In this document: positions 32,682-44,239 of the stretch, in pieces
How positions within the stretch are numbered: position 1 is the stretch's first letter
Layout of the letters: each line of letters opens with the position of its first letter
NCBI GenBank assembly: GCA_022316685.1
Contig: JAKJHU010001545.1
Coordinates: 1 to 64,000 of the forward strand
DNA: 64,000 bases
Direction of reading: 5' to 3'
Source of the DNA: Progne subis subis
Lineage: Eukaryota; Chordata; Aves; Passeriformes; Hirundinidae
Translations under genes and position numbers: made by a program
Notes under the pieces: generated by a model
What the model was told of the DNA's origin: nothing
What the model saw: the letters and a program-made list of their open reading frames with translations, nothing else
The model's database searches: none

Positions 32682-33553
32682 TGTAAGAGTCTGTCTGAAG
32701 TTTCCCTCATTTGCCTCACGATCGTCATAAGGACCCCGAGGACCCCACTGCAGTTCTGGCCTGCTCGAGGTGGATGCTTGCCAATCGTCTGCAGGTGCAT
32801 TTTCCTGTGTCACCACGCCACCACTGGGCTTTGAGCAGTGTAATGGCAGTTTCTGTGCCTGAAGATTGCACCTGCTTCACGGTCCCTGCTTCACGACAAT
32901 AGCCTAGGAATTTCCCCACCTCTTGGCCAAGGGAACTTTCTGGGGTAACTTTGGTGGTTCCCCCACAGAAAATCCTTCATCTGCTTCGCAACCATCGAGA
33001 CAGACAGAGATCAAAACCCCCTTGCAAGGACTGAGATTGAGACCCCTAGATAAAGCCCCTCTCAAGGACTGAGACATCAGACCCCGACAACCCCAATATA
33101 GGGGGCTGGGGCTGACTCAGCCAAAGTGAGATATTTACCTGGAGGCGTGATCATTGGACCAAGAAGACAATGGCTCTCGCTTACTGCTAAGAACATGGAC
33201 TACCTGTTCCCCCTCGGGAGCTTCAATACATTTACCTGTTCCCCCCGTGACTGAGGACTAAAATAAAAAACCCTGAGTTAACCAGAGATTTGGAGAGAGA
33301 CTCTCCCCGACGTGACAGGCGGACCCATCGACCGGACCACGAGGACTCCGTCTCCATGTTTGGTAGCGATATCCCCCCTTTCCTCTCTTTCTCTCTCTCT
33401 CTCACACTCTTAATCCCTCTATCGTATTTGCTATGGTCAATCAATAAAAAGTGCATTTGTTTTAATGCTGAAATCCCCTCTGTGTTGTGTTTTGCACTCT
33501 GAGATCAGAAAACGAACCATCACGACCCCCACTTGTACGAGCGGATCGTGACA
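32682..33553 (+). mobile_element. 5' LTR of provirus C
   Basis: It starts TGTAAGAGTCTGTCTGAAG and ends CGGATCGTGACA. A polyadenylation signal AATAAA occurs at about 33443. A CT-rich run (33390-33410) lies upstream of it. The provirus C LTRs are the longest in the window. Confidence 0.85.
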
Positions 33554-33559
33554 TTAAAT

Positions 33560-33577
33560 TGGCGTCACGGACAGGAT
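33560..33577 (+). promoter_or_regulatory. Primer-binding site of provirus C
   Basis: TGGCGTCACGGACAGGAT starts six bases inside the LTR. Its ends resemble a serine-tRNA 3' end (TGGCGT...AGGATT), but the middle does not match, so the tRNA is uncertain. Confidence 0.45.
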
Positions 33578-33996
33578 TCTGATAGACGGAGGGGTTTGCA
33601 GGGTTGTGTGCAGTCTGTAATAGGGGAAGGACGTTTCGCTCCAGCCGCACCTAGCCTGTCATTCCCGAAAGGGTTGAACAGAGCTAGAAAGCAAGGGGCG
33701 CGACTCGGATTTCCCGCAAACTGCACACGCCTAGGTGATAAGCACCCCATACTCAATTGAGGGTTCTGTCTTCAGAATTTCACAAAAGATCTCTTAGTGC
33801 AAAAAGGGGAAACTGTTTTTGTGTTTGTGTCTCTGGACTGTCTGGGAAGGAAGGGACAACCTGAAGAAACTAAGCAGGGCCTCCCAGCAGATTTTGTCTC
33901 TTCACCCACTCAGGGAAGCGAAGGGAGACACAGCCGAGCTGTGTGTGTGTGTAACTAAGTATTTCCTCCCTGTTGTGGTTTTGATCCCTTCACAAA

Positions 33997-35135
33997 ATGA
34001 CTGAAAATCTTAGTACAAAAGACAAAGCTGCATTTTATGCATTACTTGCTAAACACAATGCCAAGCCTTCTCCGGGAGGAGAAGAGTGGGCACAAGTAAT
34101 TGATTTAATTTGGAAAATATTGTTGATAGAGTATGCTCTTTACAACATGAAACAAGATTTAAACTGGGCAAAAACAAAAGTATCCTCTGCTCAGTTTTGG
34201 GAGCTTGTCTTTCAGCAGCTGTAGAAAGTCGCTTTAAGCGAAGAAGTGAGGAAAAAGATATAATAGACTCCCTTCAAAACCTAGTTGAAATTTTGCAAAA
34301 ACAATTAAATGAAGAAAGGAATGAGATCTATGCACTGAGAGCTGCCCTTAGAGAGGAACGTGTTAAAAACTCCTATAATGTTGATTCCTCTATGGAAACG
34401 GAGGAGAAGGAAACTCCTCACATTAAACAAATTTATCCCCATAAGGAACTTGAAGCAGTCAAAAACTGCGGGGAAATCTGCTGTCCTCACTTGAGACCCT
34501 TGATTAAAACAGAATACAATTACATAAATGATGAAGACTTTGAACCACATATCACAACCAAACATATACCATACAGCACTACTGAATTGGCTAAGCTAAA
34601 AAAGGAATACAGCCGCCTCCCACAAGAATCAGATGTCTTCCGAGTGTCCCTCACTGGTGGAGACCAAATTAAATTAACTGAACACGAGGCTAATGGATAC
34701 TGGGGACATGGAGTTTTCTTAACAACAGGTGATAAGTGTGACGCTTGGTCCCTAACACAGAGCGTGGCTTTTTGGGCCGGGGGAATAAATCCTCTGGAAA
34801 GGGGAGACCCCTTAGCCATAGCTCCTACCCCTGACCAACTTCTAGAAAGCGTTCAAAAAGCCCTGTCTGCAAATGATCCATGAGAAGAAATTGATTCCTG
34901 ATTTTGAATCCCCGATGCAATTACCAGTGAAACCAGAACTCATGACCCCTTTAATTCGGGGGCTTCCAGAATCACTCAAACCTACAGCAATTACTTTACA
35001 AAAGACCATAATGGCATTAGGTCCTGTGGAAAGGCTGGATAGATTCCTTGGAAACCCAAGCAACCAAACTGGATCTACCGATCCTGGGTTTGCTCCATAT
35101 TCAATCCCCTCTCAGTTGCCAGCTTCTCAATCTTG
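33997..35135 (+). pseudogene. gag: gag of provirus C
   Basis: ATG 33997 opens a matrix-like helical start (to 34224). One frameshift leads to the main frame (to 34883) and another to the last part (34873-35136). A predicted coiled coil rich in Glu, Lys and Leu lies about 34255-34370. The capsid-like part follows, with HIPYSTTELAKLKKEYSRLP and VAFWAGGINPLERGDPL. The coiled coil in front of capsid is a feature of some avian ERV Gags. With two frameshifts the copy is dead. The tail reaches 35136, and gag and pol are not clearly separated. Confidence 0.7.
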
Positions 35136-35139
35136 ATTC

Positions 35140-36986
35140 ATCTGCCAGTGATCATGAAGTTTGGACTGGGAGTCAGCTTGCAGCAGATCTCATTAATTAC
35201 AGTAAAAAGTATGGACCTGTAAAAACCCTGGAGGACACTTTTATTAGGCTTTCCCAAGGGTACAAACATTCCCTCCCTAGCTCAGGATGCCCAAGAGTTG
35301 GAAAATATACCCATAGGTCACAATGTAGCTGTCTATCAATACATTGATGATATCCTTGTGGGAGGAGATGAAATAGAAGAAGTGGGAGATGTCCAACAGA
35401 AAATAATCTCTCACTTAGAAAGCCTGAATTTACAGATTCCCTCTGAAAAAATCCAAAAACCTTCCCAGGAAGTGAAGTTTTTGGGAATTTGGTGGAAAGG
35501 AGGTATGACATGTATTCCACCGGATATCCTAACCTCTTTAGATCAGATTAAAATGCCTGAATCCAGGAAAGACCTTCAGCAAGCTCTAGGACTATTAGTG
35601 TTCTGGAGAAAACACATTCCAGATTTCTCAATAATTGCTAGGCTCCTTTATGGTTTGCTGAGGAAAGAGGTGAAATGGGATTGGAACACTGCTCAGGAGG
35701 AAGCAATGCACTTGCTGATTTTTGAAGTAACAGCTCATCAAGCCCTGGGCCCTATTCACCCTACAGACCCTTTCCAGGTAGAATGGGGATTTGCCTCCTC
35801 AGGTCTATCTGTACACATATGGCAGCATGGTCCTGAGGGTCTGTCTTGGTTTGAAAAAGACAGTTGTCTGCTAAGGAGAGGCAGGCCTCTCCAGGAAAAT
35901 GAGGAATTTAAATCCTTCCCTCCGTGTTATTATAATTTGGAAGATTAAAAGAAAAACTTTTCGGTCAGAGCTATGGGGAAAAGGAATAACAGTCCTTTAC
36001 TAGTAAATATAACAGGACAGACAAACAACAACAGCACTTATAATAACAGTAAAACAGAACCAAGAACCCTGAGGGCAAACGGTGGCAAAGTCCGTCGCTG
36101 ATGGCTGCAAGCTGGAAGCGATGGATTGTCCTCAGCAGGCAGGGGGTGCCCCGGCAGGCAAAGTGGGCAGTGCCGGAGAACCCGCAGCGGCTGGACCCCG
36201 GGCTGACCCAAAATCCAGCAGGGTAACGAAGAAACTCCGAATTCCTGGGCACTCCAACAGATGATAGAATTCCCAGGACCAGACTCCTGCTAGCTGTGGA
36301 CTCCAGGCAGCTACCCGTAGTCCGACCGTCCTCCCCGGGAAAACCGAGAGAAGTGAGCCCACTCCTTAGCTCTCCCGGCAGCCTCCTCCCTCCCCCAAAA
36401 CCAAGTGATCAACTTCTTTTGTCAGGTTAAGCACCGCTTAACTACCCCTACGTAAAAATCTAGCAACTCATGGGGGGGGAAAAATTCTACAGGAGAACTT
36501 AACCCTCAACAGGGTCCGATGAGATCTGCTGGTTTTTATTCCCATAGTTTCAAAGATGCTGAAAAAAGATATACTACCTGGGAAAAAGGATTGTTTGTGG
36601 TTAGCTTAGCTCTCATAGAAGTGGAGAAGGTTGCACAACAACAACCAATTGTCTTGAGAGGCCCTTTTGAAGTTATTAAACAATCACTACTGGGACCCCC
36701 ACCTGACGGGGTGGCCCAGGGGGCCTCAGTAAGAAAGTGGTATGCCCAGATTGAACATTACTGTAACATCTTCTCAATAACTGAAGAAGCTGTGAAAGCT
36801 GTGAATGATAAATGGGCAGTAAATGGGTGCCACAAAATCACTGCTTTTTGCCCTACACCTCCAAGCATAATTCCCTCACCACAGGGACCTGATGATCCTA
36901 AGAATCCTGCACATTACCCTGGACAACCTGCTCTGGTGGACTTCCCTACTGTAGGGGCAGTACCTCTAGTGCTGAAATCCCTCTGA
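35140..36986 (+). pseudogene. pol: Partial pol of provirus C (reverse transcriptase to RNase H), split by a solo LTR
   Basis: The frame begins within the palm, with the catalytic QYIDDILVGGDE at about 35335-35370, so the fingers and the upstream half of the palm are deleted. The thumb and connection follow to 35841. The solo LTR interrupts here. The frame resumes at 36512 and continues to 36986 with an RNase H-like part. The integrase domain that should follow is not seen. The env starts within 170 bases. Confidence 0.75.
35842..36511 (-). mobile_element. Solo LTR of family D nested in provirus C
   Basis: The plus strand reads TGTCTTGGTTTGAAAAAGAC at the left and ACCCTCAACA at the right. It is flanked by the 5-bp duplication GGGTC (35837-35841 and 36512-36516). 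The sequence is very close to the LTRs of provirus D and in the same orientation. Confidence 0.95.
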
Positions 36987-37148
36987 ATAATTATGCATGT
37001 ATAGTCTTTGATGCTCTAGGGAAAGAGCATCAGATAAATTACACGCTGGACAATTCCATCATTCTAATCTTCTGCCTCTTAGTGGCAGATTCTGTTGTGT
37101 TTGCTTTCACAGGAGAGCTCCGAGGGACTTTAAAGGACCATCTGAACC

Positions 37149-38953
37149 ATGATAAGACTAGTGATACTTTTCTGTATCCTAGCACAACCCCATGGCCAGA
37201 ATTTTTCGGAATGGCCTTGGTCCCAAGCTTTTGTTCACTCTACCGGATCCATGGGAGATGTGGAAAATTTAAACCTATCAACTCTTGTTATGCCATGAAA
37301 ATCAGATATACACTAGGCAGGAATGGGAAAACCAAAAAACCTGGCAGCTTCCAGGGATAGTGGGGGAAAAAATTAGTATAGGGTGCCGAATGATTAATGG
37401 AACCACCTATAGTAAGGCAATCTTAATCAGTGTTCGGACAAACCAAACATATAAGCACCAAGAGGTCTGCACACATCCAAGCGTACAGGACTGTTGGAAC
37501 AATTTCACACTACCACAAACAGTAGAAGTAGTTTGTCTCTGGCCAAAAATACTGAAGGGCTTTCTTTCAAGTTTAAAATAAATATCACAGCCCAATCTGC
37601 TACAGCTCATACCACCACCACTCCAACCCAACCACCCGTTATGCTTGGCCCTGGACATTAAGAGAAAAAACCAATGTTATTGGAATAGGATTGGGAATTC
37701 TAAATAGTATTGATTCAGAAGTATTAATGAATAAATTGGCTGCCACAACTAGAGATTTGACTAAATTATAACAACCACTACAGTCGTCCTTAATGGCTTT
37801 GGGAACACATCAGTGGTTGTTATCAAACATATTACCAAATTGGGAAAAGGTAAATGTAAAAGATCATAAATTGGTAATTGATGCACTCAATGCTACACAA
37901 ACAATGTTTCTTTGGCTCTCAGCTGTATCCAAGCTCAATTGTGGATGCAGTCCGTTGTTGCCTCTATTATAAGAGAAGGTGAAGAAGGCACTTTCCCTAC
38001 TGAAATTCGGAAAATAATTTGGGACAATGCCACTGACTTTGAAAGAGAATTCCAATCCTGGTGGAACTTAGTAAATTTTACTTACAACCCCATTACAAAC
38101 ACGGCTACAGCTTTTGTGTTAACCATACGAAATGCTTCAGTACATTTGATATTCCCTATCATTGCATTAGGATTGAATTATGATGGGAGCTATTCTCTAT
38201 CCTTCCGAGCATAGGGAATGGGCCCGTCAAATTGTGAGAAATGGCAAAACTGTTAACTTAGAATCCTGTATTGTCCGAGAACAACAAGGGTTTATCTGTG
38301 AAAGTAATGCAATTATAGCCCAAGATATTGTCTGGATACAGAGCAAAATATATGTCATTTTGAAATTCATCCTAACGAGGCCCCTGGAACAGTCCTTATA
38401 TATATAAGTAACGGCTGTGCATGCTTTAGAACTATTTGTGATATGGTATTTGTAGAAAACATAGTAGTAGACACTAAAAATCATTCAAACTTCTGTGCTT
38501 GCAATTTTACTAAAATTACAGGATGTGATTTTTCGTATAAAGCTCCAGTTACTACTCATTACCTTCTGCAATCGAATTACACATTAATTCACAAACTATC
38601 ACCTACTCCCATTGAATGAACTTAACTTTGGTAAAGCAATTGTTGCTTCACCAGGACTTAATAGAAATTTTGGGGGGAAAAAAAAAAAAAAAAAAAAAAA
38701 ATCAAGAAAGATGGGCAGAAAACCCTGATAACTGTTCATCATAATGTGAAAGAAAAAACAAATTGTGTCATCCTATAATTGTCCTTTGATTTTAGTTTTA
38801 ATTGGTTTTCTTTTTTCAGCAATCTTATTCATTATGAATTGGAGAATGATGAAACGGTTAACACGGTTGACGTCCATAATTAATGCTCATAACCTGGCAG
38901 ATATCCTCTCCCCTATGAACATCCCCAAGACTATTGACACAAGGCGATTATAA
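37149..38953 (+). pseudogene. env: env of provirus C
   Basis: ATG 37149 starts a hydrophobic signal peptide (MIRLVILFCILAQPHG). The surface part carries several N-X-S/T sites and ends near 37660. The transmembrane part follows: a helical stretch ending in a Trp-rich segment (37900-38075), a Cys-rich region (38240-38580) and a membrane-spanning helix with a basic cytoplasmic tail (38770-38953, with NWRMMKRLTRL). It contains several frameshifts and a long A-run (about 38673-38700), so no working glycoprotein can come from it. The same env family is found in element E (53680-55100). Confidence 0.75.
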
Positions 38954-39281
38954 AATTTGAATGTATATTTTGAAATTATTTCCTTTGTAATCTTCTGAAA
39001 ATTACTTTTGATTTTTTGTGATTTGTTATGAAAGAATTATTTTAATTAATACTGATTATTTTATTGTTTAGATTAATTGTGATTTGTTTTATAATCTGAA
39101 TTAATTACTCTTACTTTTTCCTTTTCTACTTTTCCTTTTCCTTCTTTTCCTCCCTCTCTACATGCTACCTCTGTTTCTCGGGATATACTACCAACGTTGG
39201 ATGAGTCCTGAAGACTTCGCAACACCACTACGGAACCCTGCTGAAGAAGATCTCTTGAAGACATCGTGAGTCACGGGGTGA

Positions 39282-40158
39282 TGTAAGAGTCTGTCTGAAG
39301 TTCCCCTCATTTGCCTCACGATCGTCATAAGGACCCCAAGGACCCACTGCAGTTCTGGCCTGCTCGAGGTGGATGCTTGCCAATCGTCTGCAGGTGCATT
39401 TTCCTGTGTCACCACGCCACGGTGCACTGGCTTTGAGCAGTGTAATGGCAGTTTCTGTACCTGAAGATTGCACCTGCTTCACGCTCCCTGCTTCACGACA
39501 ATAGCCTAGGAATTTCCCCACCTCTTGGCCAAGGGAACTTTCTGGGGTAACTTTGGTGGTCCCCCACAGAAAATCCTTCATCTGCTTCGCAACCATCGAG
39601 ACAGACAGAGATCAAAACCCCCTTGCAAGGACTGAGATTGAGACCCCTATATGAAGCCCCTCTCAAGGACTGAGACATCAGACCCCGACAACCCCAATAC
39701 AGGGGGCTGGGGCTGACTTAACCAAAGCGAGATGTTTGCCTGGAGGCGTGATCGTTGGACCAAGAAGACAATGGCTCTCGCTTACTGCTAAGAACATGGA
39801 CTACCTGTTCCCCCTCGGGAGCTTCAACACTTTTACCTGTTCCCCCCGTGACTGAGGACTATAATAAAAACCCCTGAGTTAACCAGAGATTTGGAGAGAG
39901 CCTCTCCCCGACGTGACAGGCGGACCCATCGACCGGACCACGAGGACTCCGTCTCCACGTTTGGTAGCTATATCCCCCCTTTTCCCCAATCTCTCTCTCT
40001 CTCTCTCTCACTCTTAATCCCTCTATCACATTTGCTATGGTCAATCAATAAAAGGTGCAATTTGTTTTAATGCTGAAATCCCCTCTGTGTTGTGTTTTGC
40101 ACTCTGAGATCAGAAAACGAACCATCACGACCCCTGTTTATACGAGCGGATCGTGACA
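39282..40158 (+). mobile_element. 3' LTR of provirus C
   Basis: It pairs with 32682-33553. AATAAA lies at about 40046. The sequence just upstream is not a good purine tract, which may reflect mutation. Confidence 0.85.
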
Positions 40159-40640
40159 CCCTGCCAACTCCAAGCAGGCCTGGGAATCTAAACTCTGCCA
40201 AATGCCAAATCCTTTAGAAAATGACCTTCCTTCTCAGTCTGAATGAGCTGCACATTCCCTTTGAAATTGTCAGGGGTTTCCTAAAGACACAAAGTCCCAC
40301 TTACAGCTTTTTGCTCTGATCTGGAGGTGCAGAAGGGCGATTCCTCATCCATCAGCTCCAGACTGCACTGCCCTAGGAACACCGTCCACTCTCCAGGTTT
40401 TGCTCACTTGTGGCACTTCTGGAGGAGGAAGAAAGGGCAATTGCACAATTCCAGCCAAAAAGGAATGAAGAGTGGGGACAGATGAAACATCCTGTGGAGA
40501 TCCAGGCATTCAGCTGGGACTGTGGAGTGTTTGGGTTCCTGCCAAGTGGATGTGGATCCCTGACTGCAGTCTCTTGGCCAGCAGGAGAGTCTCACTCACC
40601 TGCAAAAGCAGAAAGCTCAGGCGCTGTGCTTGGAACGGGC
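40159..40640. other. Unassigned DNA between provirus C and the PIM-like locus
   Basis: No motif or repeat is recognised here. It may be 3' flank of the PIM-like duplication. A minus-strand CCAG followed by AAGTGCCACAAG near 40420 weakly recalls the last PIM-like exon's acceptor and first codons. Confidence 0.35.
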
Positions 40641-41260
40641 TCGTCTGGTGCAAAGCTGTCAGAGCAGTGTGAGGGCAGAGCGAGCCAGCCGTGCCGGGGC
40701 TGAGCCCAGCAGAGCCCTGGCAGAGCCCAGAGCAGCCTCAGCATCCGCAGAGCCCGGCTGCAAGGAGAGAAACCAGAAACTGCCCGTCAGCTGAAGGCTC
40801 TGTGCCCTGGTCCCAGCCGCCCGCAGTGCCCAGGCCATGCTGGCCGTGCTCAGAGCTGGGCCCAAACCTGCCCATCCCTGCTGCCTTTGGGGGCAGAGCA
40901 GGAGGGCAGGACATGTGCCCAGCCTGCAGCCAGCCATGGCACATCCAGCCCCTCAGCAGCTGCCCAGAGCCAAAAAGCGGCTGGACACTGAGTGAAGAAT
41001 TTGTTACATCTGCCCCAGCAAAGGGGGGAACCTTTGGTGCCCGCCCAGGCCGTGCCATGCCCACATCTGGGAGCATCCCCCTGGCTCTGGACTCACCAGC
41101 AAATTGGGCATGGAGCGTGTCTTTGAAGAAGGTGCCAGAATCCAAGTCGATCATCTTCAGCTGCCTGTGACCCGGTCGAGGAAGAGATTGTCATCCTTGA
41201 GGTTGTCCTCGGTGTCTCCAGCAGCAGCCCCACGTGAGAGAGCTTCTCCAGGGGCTCCTC
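40641..41260 (-). pseudogene. Partial, decayed duplicate of the PIM-like kinase
   Basis: At 41097-41220 the minus strand repeats the end of the third exon of the intact gene next door, from the catalytic-loop region to the donor. The word DTLHAQFAG corresponds to the intact DTAYTQFAG. One base is missing within the region for TGQLK, the HRDIKPEN loop has become unrecognisable, and the DFG of the metal-binding loop reads DLD. Downstream (40640-40960) the sequence resembles the intact gene's fourth intron, including an LQLTGSFWFL word. It is therefore a broken tandem copy of the 3' half of the gene, not a working kinase. Confidence 0.7.
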
Positions 41261-41546
41261 CTTCCCTGGGGGCCACACCAGGCTGTCCGTGTTCTGCCCA
41301 GGGCCCCAGCCATCCATGAACCAGGACAAGCAAACCCAGGCTGGATGGTGGCCACCAGTGCTGGCTAGACCAGGTCTCCAGCAGCTAAGCTCCAGCACAG
41401 ATGATCCCTGATGATGATCCCTGCTCAGAGCTCCAGGCAGGACAAAACCAGGCTGGTTTTCTTTGCCACTGGTTGCCATGAGATGTGTGGAGCTGTTACC
41501 TGCCAGGTTTTTGGATCCAATTGTGCACATGGACCTCTCCCATCTT

Positions 41547-43566
41547 CTAGGGCAGATGAATACCCTGCAGCCAAGGGTCATGGAAGAGGTCTTCCAAGGA
41601 CGGCCTGTCCAAGGGTTGCATGGACAAACACCTCTTAATTACATCTTGGCACTCTGAAGAGAGAAACCAGAACCCACCAGTCAGCTGCAGAAGGATCCCA
41701 TCTGCTTTGCCCCCCCATTGCCGTGCCCAGGCCATGCTGGGTGTGCCCAGAGCTGTGCCTAAACTTCCCGATGGATTCTGTGTTTGGAGGAGAGCAGGAC
41801 GTGCCACCTCCTCAGCAGCTGCCAGGGCAGGGTGCTCATGAGCCTGCTGCTGTCTCCCAACACAGGTATTCCCCTGTGCCCAGAGATGAGGACCCACCTT
41901 GAGAGAGCCATCGTGGGAACAAGATCCGCCCCCAGATGATCTGCTGGCCCCTCCTGAACGGGTGCTTCCCCATCACCAGGTGGTACAGCAGGAGGCCCAG
42001 GGACCAGATCGTGGCTGCCTCGCCGTGGTAGCGTTGGTGGTGGATCCACTCTGGTGGGCTGTAGGCCAGGGTTCCTGTGGAACACAGACGGAGTTCATCA
42101 GGGGATGCTGCTGCTCCTAGAGCCTTGCCCCAGCATCCCTGGGCACGTGGGGGCTGGCCTCCTCCCAGCCTCACCCAGAAGCAACTTGGCTCAAGAAATA
42201 ATCCTGCTCCTAGCAGCGAGAGGGGGAAGCCCCGGTGCTCCAGCCAGGCTGGGCCATGAGATGCCCAGGAACATCCCCTGCGAGGGCTCACCTGCAAACT
42301 GGGTGTAGGCTGTGTCTTGGAGGAAGGCGCCACAGCCAAAGTCGATGAGTTTGAGCTGCCCGGTGGCCAGGTCGAGCAGGATGTTCTCGGGCTTGATGTC
42401 GCGGTGCAGGACCCCGCAGCTGCTGCAGTGCCGCACGGCCTCCAGCACCTGGCGGAACAGCCCCCGCGCCTCCTCCTCCGGCAGGAACCTCCGCTCCGCC
42501 AGGAAACCCGAGAGGTCCTGGCTCCGCTCTGGACGCTCCAGCACCAACAAGAAGCTGTCGGGGAGCTCAACCCACTCCAGGAGCTGAATGACACCAGCGC
42601 ATCCAGAGGACACCTTGTGCAGCAGCACGACTTCCAGGGGCGCACGGGCGCCGTCGGGCTGCGGGAGGACCACGATGCCGTCGGTGGGGCTGAGGCCGTG
42701 CCAGGGCTCCGGGACCCCTCACCCAGCCCCGGATGCTCTGGGCCCCCGGCTCACCCCACGCCCGCTCTCCCTGCCCGGCTCCCGGCGGCTCCCACCCTGC
42801 CGGGCCCCGGCTCATCCCGGCCCGGCACGGCCCGGCTTCTGCCGCTGGCCCCGCTCGCTCACCAGCTCGCCCCAGTGCTGGATGCGATCCCGCGGCACGC
42901 ATTTGATGGCCACCTGCGAGCAAAGGGCAGCAGCGGGCTGAGCTCGCCGCCCGCCCCGCCGCGCCCCGGTCTTCCCCTATTCCTCCTCCTCCTCCTCCTC
43001 CTCCTCCTCCTCCTCCTCCTCCGCCCGCCGCCGGCCCCGCCGCTCACCGGGGCGCCGTCCGAGAGCCGCGTCCCCGAGCAGACGCTGCCGAAGCCCCCGC
43101 GCCCCAGCAGCGAACCCGGCCGGTAGCGCTCCTGCAGGGCCTCCTGCGCCTTCCCTGCGGGCGACACGCGGCCGTCAGCGCTCGGCCCGGGGCCAGACAC
43201 GGCCCCCGAGCGCCCCCCGAGCGCCCCGGGCCCCGGCGGCTCGGGGCCGGCGGCCGCGCTGCCGAGCGGCGGAGCTCGGCCCGGGGAAGCCGCAGCGGAG
43301 GCGGCGGGAGCGGCCGCGCCGCGTGTGTCCTCCGCGGGGCCCGGGAGGCGCCGGGGTCGCGATTCGGGCCGGGCTCGGGGCCGGGGCCGGGCTCGGCACA
43401 GGCGCGGCCAAAGGGCGGCGATGCCGCCCCGGCCCCAGGCGCTGATGCCCGGCCAGCAGCGCCACCGCCAGTACGGCCAGAGCCGGGCGGAGGCGAGGCC
43501 GCGGCGGGACGCCCGGGGCCGGGGACGGGGCAGCGCCGCCCGGGGCCGGGGCCGGGCCGGGGGCAT
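41547..43566 (-). CDS. PIM1-like: PIM-like serine/threonine kinase, apparently intact
   Basis: Exons (minus): 43566-43048, 42913-42863, 42658-42292, 42074-41898, 41653-41547. They total 1221 nt and encode 406 residues plus a stop, with all junctions in frame and GT-AG. The exons of 51, 367 and 177 nt follow PIM1 structure. Visible kinase motifs are the P-loop [12 protein letters not shown] with the catalytic Lys, the PIM hinge [17 protein letters not shown], and PPEW in place of APE. PIM kinases are constitutively active cytosolic and nuclear survival kinases. The first exon is long and Arg/Ala/Pro-rich. In mammalian PIM1 an intron falls just before KAQEAL (acceptor at 43154), and here the frame reads through it, so exon 1 may be shorter. 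A U3 fragment lies upstream in sense. Songbirds have many PIM1-like copies, so this may be one member of an array. Confidence 0.85.
42979..43021. repeat. TCC trinucleotide microsatellite in a PIM-like intron
   Basis: About 14 copies of TCC (plus strand) lie between the first exon and the 51-nt exon. It is likely length-polymorphic and is outside the coding sequence. Confidence 0.9.
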
Positions 43567-43884
43567 GGCCCGGCCCTGCGGGGGGAGAGCGAGAGTTCGG
43601 GATGGGGACACCGACAGGGGCTGGGGAGACCGGGAAAGGGACACCGGGACAGGCTGCGGGACACCGAGACGGAGTGCGGGAATGCGGCAGAGGGAGAGCA
43701 GGAACAGCAGAGAGACGGGCAGGGTCGTAGACTCGCCGCCGCCGCTGCCGCCGCTGCAGCTGAAGCCCCGGGGCCGTTCGTCCGCGTGTCCGTTCCACGC
43801 TCGAGCCCCGCGCTCCCCGGGGGCAGCCCCTGAGTCTGTCCAAACACGGGAACTTGGCCGTGCTGAGCCCGCAGCCAGAGTCCT

Positions 43885-44224
43885 GCCGCAGGGGCAGCCC
43901 CCAGTGCTCCCATGGGTTTTCAGTCCAGAGCAGGTTTGAACAGTTCCGAGAAAAAGGGCAAAAAAAACAGTCCAGGGAACTTCTGTGCCCTAGCTAGCTG
44001 AAATTAGCTAAAAGCAAAAAAATCTCTGTCCTGCAGTGTCTCCAAGCCTCTGCCGAACACCCCGTCCGGAGAAGAATGTGGAGGAGTCAGGCAGTTTTCT
44101 CAAAACAAACTCCGTGCTTCTCCTTGCTCTTAGAACCAGTCTGAAAGGCACAGGACTCAATATAGAGAGTTCAAACAGAACAGACAACTGGAGATACAAA
44201 CATCATAAAGTCACCCTAGGACAG
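43885..44224 (-). mobile_element. Truncated LTR of family A (U3 half) upstream of the PIM-like gene
   Basis: It matches about the first half of the family A LTR. The intact outer edge reads CCCTAGGACA at 44224. It breaks off at about 43885, where PIM-like 5' sequence begins. R and U5 are missing. Its transcriptional direction is the same as that of the kinase gene, whose ATG is 320 bases further on. Confidence 0.85.
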
Positions 44225-44239
44225 AGATGAATCCAAAAA

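Larger units (their letters stand above)
32682..40158 (+). mobile_element. Provirus C: ERV with gag, partial pol and env
   Basis: Two LTRs of about 875 bp (32682-33553 and 39282-40158) differ by roughly 25 changes by eye. Between them are a primer site, gag, the second half of reverse transcriptase, part of RNase H and env. The reverse-transcriptase N-terminus and the integrase appear deleted. A solo LTR of family D is inserted at 35842-36511. Flanks (CCACC and CCCTG) do not match. The pol is unlike that of A, B and D. The env is related to that of element E. Confidence 0.85.

Noticed and set aside
42317..43126. Plus-strand frame of 269 codons across the PIM-like locus
   Set aside because: It is antisense to exons and introns of the kinase, whose motifs and splice sites are all on the minus strand.
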